From contig NZ_JAVDDV010000015.1 in assembly GCF_030848565.1 (NCBI RefSeq), positions 1 to 64,000 on the forward strand: a stretch of 64,000 bases of DNA, written 5' to 3'. The position numbers and the translations under genes were made by a program. This document shows positions 60,808-64,000 of this stretch, piece by piece (positions within the stretch are counted from its first letter, which is position 1; each line of letters starts with the position of its first letter). Below the pieces are notes generated by a model, which was not told the DNA's origin, ran no database searches, and was given only the letters and a program-made list of their open reading frames with translations. The DNA comes from Natronolimnohabitans sp. A-GB9 (GTDB taxonomy: Archaea > Halobacteriota > Halobacteria > Halobacteriales > Natrialbaceae).

Positions 60808-63800
60808 CGTTTGTCACCTCCGCACCGACGGCCTCGTTGGTCGTCCGCGCCTCGAGATCGCCTTCGACCTCGAGATTCAGATCGCGCAGTCGATCGACCG
60901 TCTCCTCGTCGGCGTCCCAGAGGTCGCGTTCGATGGCCTCGAGTAAGGTGTCCGTGATGGACTCGAGGGCCCATGGGTTGACCTCGCGCATCCAGTCCTG
61001 GCGCTGTTCGTCGAAGGCGAACTTCTCCGCGACCTCCGCCCACAGCGTGTCGCTGACGACACCGGTCGTCGCGTCCCAGCCCAGCGTCACGTCGACCGTC
61101 GTCGAGAGGTCGCCGGCACCCTTGTAGCCGTGGTCTTCCATCGACTCGAGCCAGTCGGGGTTCAGGACACGCGAGCGCATCGCCTTCCGGACCTTCTCCT
61201 CGTTGGTGTAGACCGAGACGTTGTCCGGATCGGAGGAGTCGCCGACGTAGGAGGCCGGCTCCTCGCCTGCGATTTCGCTGACAGCGGAGATGAAGCCGCC
61301 GTGGAAGGCATACCAGTCCGAGGAGTCGAACTCGTCTTGTTCCATCGTGTCTTCGATCTTGACGGTCGCGTCGACGCTCGAGAGGCGACGTTCGAACGCG
61401 TCGTGGGCGTCCGAGACGCGCCCTCTCGAGCCCATCGCGTAGCCGCCCCACTGGACGTAGACGGAGGCGAGATCCGAGCGGTCGTCCCAGTTGCCTTCGT
61501 CGACGGCCTTGTTCGTCCCGGCACCGTAGCCGCCGGGTTTGGTCGTGAACACGCGGTGTTTCGCGGCCTTGCGAGCGTCGGATTCGTCGAGACCCGCTTC
61601 CTCCTGGAGCTCTTCTTGCTCCTCCTCGACGTGTTTTTTCACGTAGTTCATCTCCAACGGTTCGTCGAGGTCGACCACGGCGTCGACGGCGTCGTGGATG
61701 ACCCCCGCGGCTGCGGGGAACGCGTCGCGGAACAGTCCGGAGACGCGCGTCGTCACGTCGATCCGGGGCCGGTCGAGTTCCTCGAGTGGAATCGGCTCGA
61801 CGTCGTCGATCCGGCCGGCGTCGGTCCACTGGGGCTCGACGCCCATCATCGCGAGCACCTGGGCGATCGTCTCGCCGCGGGTGCGTACCGTCGGTGTCCC
61901 CCAGGCGACGACGCCGATCTCCTCGGGATACTCGCCGTTTTCGTCGTGGTGGCGCTCGAGGACGCCCTCCGCGACGTCTTTGCCGACCTGCCAGGCCGCT
62001 TTCGCAGGGACCTTGCGCGGATCGAGGGTATAGAAGTTCCGTGCGGTCGGCAGCAGGTCGACGCCGCCACGCGTCGGCGCGCCGGAGCCACCGGGCGGGA
62101 CATATTCGCCCGAGAGCGCATCCGCAGTTCTCGGGATCTCGTCTTCGGCTCCCTGCACGCGGGGCTGGGCCTCCTCACAGATGTACGCGAGGGCCTTCCG
62201 GAGGTCGTCGTGAGCCCTCGACTTCGCTCGCGCGTCGCCGATCGTCTCGAGGTCGACGACGAGCAGATTCATATTGACCTCGTCGTCAGGTCCGCCTTCG
62301 AGTTCCGACTCGGGGACGTCGAAATCGTGCGCTGCGAGTGTCTCGACCAACTCGAGGCTCGTCTCGCGGACGATATCGGCCGCCTCGGCGTAGGTCATTC
62401 CCAGCGCGTCGTCGTACTCGCCGGGTGCGTTCAACATCTTCTCGTAGTCGACGCCCAGCGCGCCGGCGACGCTCTCGCGCAAGCTCGGCGCGCCGGGGTT
62501 CTCGAGGCGAGTCAACGCGACGAGATACTCGACGAGACGCTCGCCTTCTGGTGGCTCGGACATCGTGTGGAGCCCGAGCCGGATCTGGGTCGTCTTGACG
62601 TCGGTGAGGTACTCGTGGATTTGCTCGACGAGGGCGTCGATCTCGAGGTCTGCACCTTCCACGTCACCTTCAGCCAGCGTCGAGCCGGCCTCGTCAGGAC
62701 CCCGAACGTCGGCTTTCTCGTCGATCGAGCCTTCGATCCCGAGTTCGACGGCGAGGTCCAGCTCGTCGACTTTCTCACGAATGAGGGTCGCTAAGTGCTC
62801 GCCGTCGTCGGCGCGGGCGTCTTCCATCCCGGCCTCACGGTACTGATTGGCGAGTTCCTCGAGTTCGGCGAGTTCGTCGTACGTTCCTGCGGCCCGCATC
62901 ACGGGTGTCAGATAGTCCACGATCGCGGCGTAGGACCGCCGTTTCGCCTGTGTTCCCTCGCCGGGGTTGTTGACGATGTAGGGGTAGACGTTCGGGATGT
63001 CGTCGACCAGCTGATCCGGCGCGCTCTCGCCGTTTAAGCCGACGGTCTTGCCAGGGAGCCACTCGAGGCTGCCGTGGGTCCCGAGGTGGACGATTCCGTC
63101 GGCCTCGAACTCGTTTCGCAACCAGCCATAAAAGGCGTAGTAGTCGTGTGGCGGCTGCAGGTCCGAGTCGTGGTAGACCTTCGAGGGATCCATGCCGAAC
63201 CCGCGTGGCGGCTGGACCGTCACGAGGACGTTGCCGAACTCGACGCCCGGAATGGCAAACGGCCGTTCCGGAACCTCGCCCCACTCCTCGATGACGTTCT
63301 CCTGGAAGCGCTCGTCGGCCTCGGCGAACCACTGCTCGTAGGTGTCTGGGGACACCACGTCGACCGACAGGTCGCGGACGTCCTCCGGCGCGACCCACCG
63401 ATCCTCGAGCGTGAGTTGGGCAGTCAGTTTTTCGACGAGCGTTTGGCCGTCCGCGGGCAGTTCGTCGCCTAACTCGTATCCTCGACGCTCGAGTTCGGAG
63501 AGCAGATTGACGGTCGACTCGGGCGAATCGAGGCCGAACGCGGTGCCGATCCCGTCGTCGCTTGGCGGGTAGTTGTGCAGGACGACCGCGATCTGTTTGT
63601 CCTCGTTGGGCGTATGGCGCAGCCGCGCCCAGTTGACTGCGAGCCGTGTCGCGTGATCGATCCGGTCCTCGATCGGGAAGTGATGTTTCGGGGCGCTGCC
63701 GATGCCGGCCTCGTCGTCGGTACGCTCCTTGCCCGAGATCGGATGGGTGATCACGTTGCCGTCGAACTCCGGCAGCGCCACCGAGAGTGCGAGTTCGAAC

Positions 63801-64000
63801 CCCATCACGCCCGTATCGCTGGACTCGTACCGCGATCGGGAGCGCATCGTGGTGACCGTCTGGAGGACGGGAACGCCCAGTCGATCGAGGAAGACGTCTT
63901 CCGCGCTCTGGCCCTCGTCGCTTGCCGATCGGCCACGCTCGTCCATCGAGAGCGAGAACATAAACGAGGAGAGCACGGCGTCGACGATCGGTCGCCCGTC
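60800..64000 (-). CDS. cobN: cobaltochelatase CobN subunit, N-terminal part cut by window edge
   Basis: At least 1066 residues are visible; the frame is open to the last base, so the true start lies beyond position 64000 and any ATG inside is not the start. CobN/magnesium-chelatase H features are HNYPPSDDGIGTAFGLDSPES, GTHGSLEWLPGKTVGLNGES, and TRVSGLFRDAFPAAAGVIHDAVDAV in the C-terminal half. Whole CobN is about 1250-1350 residues. It is the large subunit for late cobalt insertion with ATP. The presence beside CbiX is unusual for a strict route (see findings). Confidence 0.93.
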   Translation of the reverse strand, partial: DGRPIVDAVLSSFMFSLSMDERGRSASDEGQSAEDVFLDRLGVPVLQTVTTMRSRSRYESSDTGVMGFELALSVALPEFDGNVITHPISGKERTDDEAGIGSAPKHHFPIEDRIDHATRLAVNWARLRHTPNEDKQIAVVLHNYPPSDDGIGTAFGLDSPESTVNLLSELERRGYELGDELPADGQTLVEKLTAQLTLEDRWVAPEDVRDLSVDVVSPDTYEQWFAEADERFQENVIEEWGEVPERPFAIPGVEFGNVLVTVQPPRGFGMDPSKVYHDSDLQPPHDYYAFYGWLRNEFEADGIVHLGTHGSLEWLPGKTVGLNGESAPDQLVDDIPNVYPYIVNNPGEGTQAKRRSYAAIVDYLTPVMRAAGTYDELAELEELANQYREAGMEDARADDGEHLATLIREKVDELDLAVELGIEGSIDEKADVRGPDEAGSTLAEGDVEGADLEIDALVEQIHEYLTDVKTTQIRLGLHTMSEPPEGERLVEYLVALTRLENPGAPSLRESVAGALGVDYEKMLNAPGEYDDALGMTYAEAADIVRETSLELVETLAAHDFDVPESELEGGPDDEVNMNLLVVDLETIGDARAKSRAHDDLRKALAYICEEAQPRVQGAEDEIPRTADALSGEYVPPGGSGAPTRGGVDLLPTARNFYTLDPRKVPAKAAWQVGKDVAEGVLERHHDENGEYPEEIGVVAWGTPTVRTRGETIAQVLAMMGVEPQWTDAGRIDDVEPIPLEELDRPRIDVTTRVSGLFRDAFPAAAGVIHDAVDAVVDLDEPLEMNYVKKHVEEEQEELQEEAGLDESDARKAAKHRVFTTKPGGYGAGTNKAVDEGNWDDRSDLASVYVQWGGYAMGSRGRVSDAHDAFERRLSSVDATVKIEDTMEQDEFDSSDWYAFHGGFISAVSEIAGEEPASYVGDSSDPDNVSVYTNEEKVRKAMRSRVLNPDWLESMEDHGYKGAGDLSTTVDVTLGWDATTGVVSDTLWAEVAEKFAFDEQRQDWMREVNPWALESITDTLLEAIERDLWDADEETVDRLRDLNLEVEGDLEARTTNEAVGAEVTNDD

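Noticed and set aside
1-64000. CRISPR arrays, insertion sequences with transposases, rRNA genes
   Set aside because: No regularly spaced direct repeats, no transposase open frames and no rRNA signatures were seen on reading the window.

Overview
The window is a contiguous piece of a haloarchaeal chromosome. The DNA is GC-rich and its proteins are very acidic. Exported proteins carry twin-arginine lipobox signals, start codons are often nearly leaderless behind TTTAWA-type TATA boxes, and operons use ATGA/TGATG overlaps. Diagnostic genes are an Fpo/Nuo complex without NuoEFG, haloarchaeal-type phosphomevalonate decarboxylase, an intron-containing tRNA-Gln, FEN1 and a Bat-type HTH regulator. 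The style resembles the Natrialbales (Natrinema/Haloterrigena relatives), but genus assignment is inference.

Layout: 1-7.2 kb holds a minus-strand formate-dehydrogenase-like operon (Tat-exported molybdopterin subunit, four-cluster ferredoxin subunit, NrfD membrane anchor, TorD chaperone) next to a HTH-10 regulator. 7.6-8.7 kb holds tRNA-Gln(TTG), a duplicated tRNA 3' end and a zinc-finger HNH nuclease gene. 9.1-12.7 kb carries an aminotransferase, ribH, purK and purE. 13.0-23.5 kb is the complete nuoA-B-CD-H-I-J1-J2-K-L-M-N operon. 23.5-29.8 kb carries a TrkA-N/DHH protein, a CBS/ParB-like protein, the methylmalonyl-CoA mutase large subunit, endonuclease III and phosphomevalonate decarboxylase. 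30.2-36.4 kb holds a lipoprotein and a FecCD/BtuC-type ABC importer in one minus-strand unit with a second CbiX and a second DR2241-like gene that is interrupted by an in-frame TAG. 36.8-49 kb is housekeeping and small regulators: an NDH-2-like oxidoreductase, FEN1, a DICT sensor, CBS/Zn-ribbon, PflX-like radical SAM, tRNA-Gly, a Trm9-like methyltransferase, and an iron-type ABC ATPase behind a DtxR-like box. 49-55.5 kb has an 887-residue coiled-coil protein, a winged-helix protein, purA and trm112. 55.7-64 kb is cobalamin synthesis (DR2241, cbiX, cbiE, cbiC, cobN running off the edge).

How the genes fit together: the cobalamin genes support the B12-dependent mutase; electron flow is served by Nuo, the NDH-2-like protein and the FDH-like complex; purK/purE/purA are scattered purine genes. 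Trm112 and a Trm9-like methyltransferase are likely partners.

The most unusual structure is outside the genes. At least three families of short palindromic elements lie between genes. In the five members of family A, one terminus is exactly the TGA stop codon of a neighbouring gene. Both tRNA genes have their 3' end plus a shared downstream hairpin duplicated about 100-125 bp away. There are also well-formed dyads over promoters, notably at the phosphomevalonate decarboxylase TATA box and at the iron-type ATPase.
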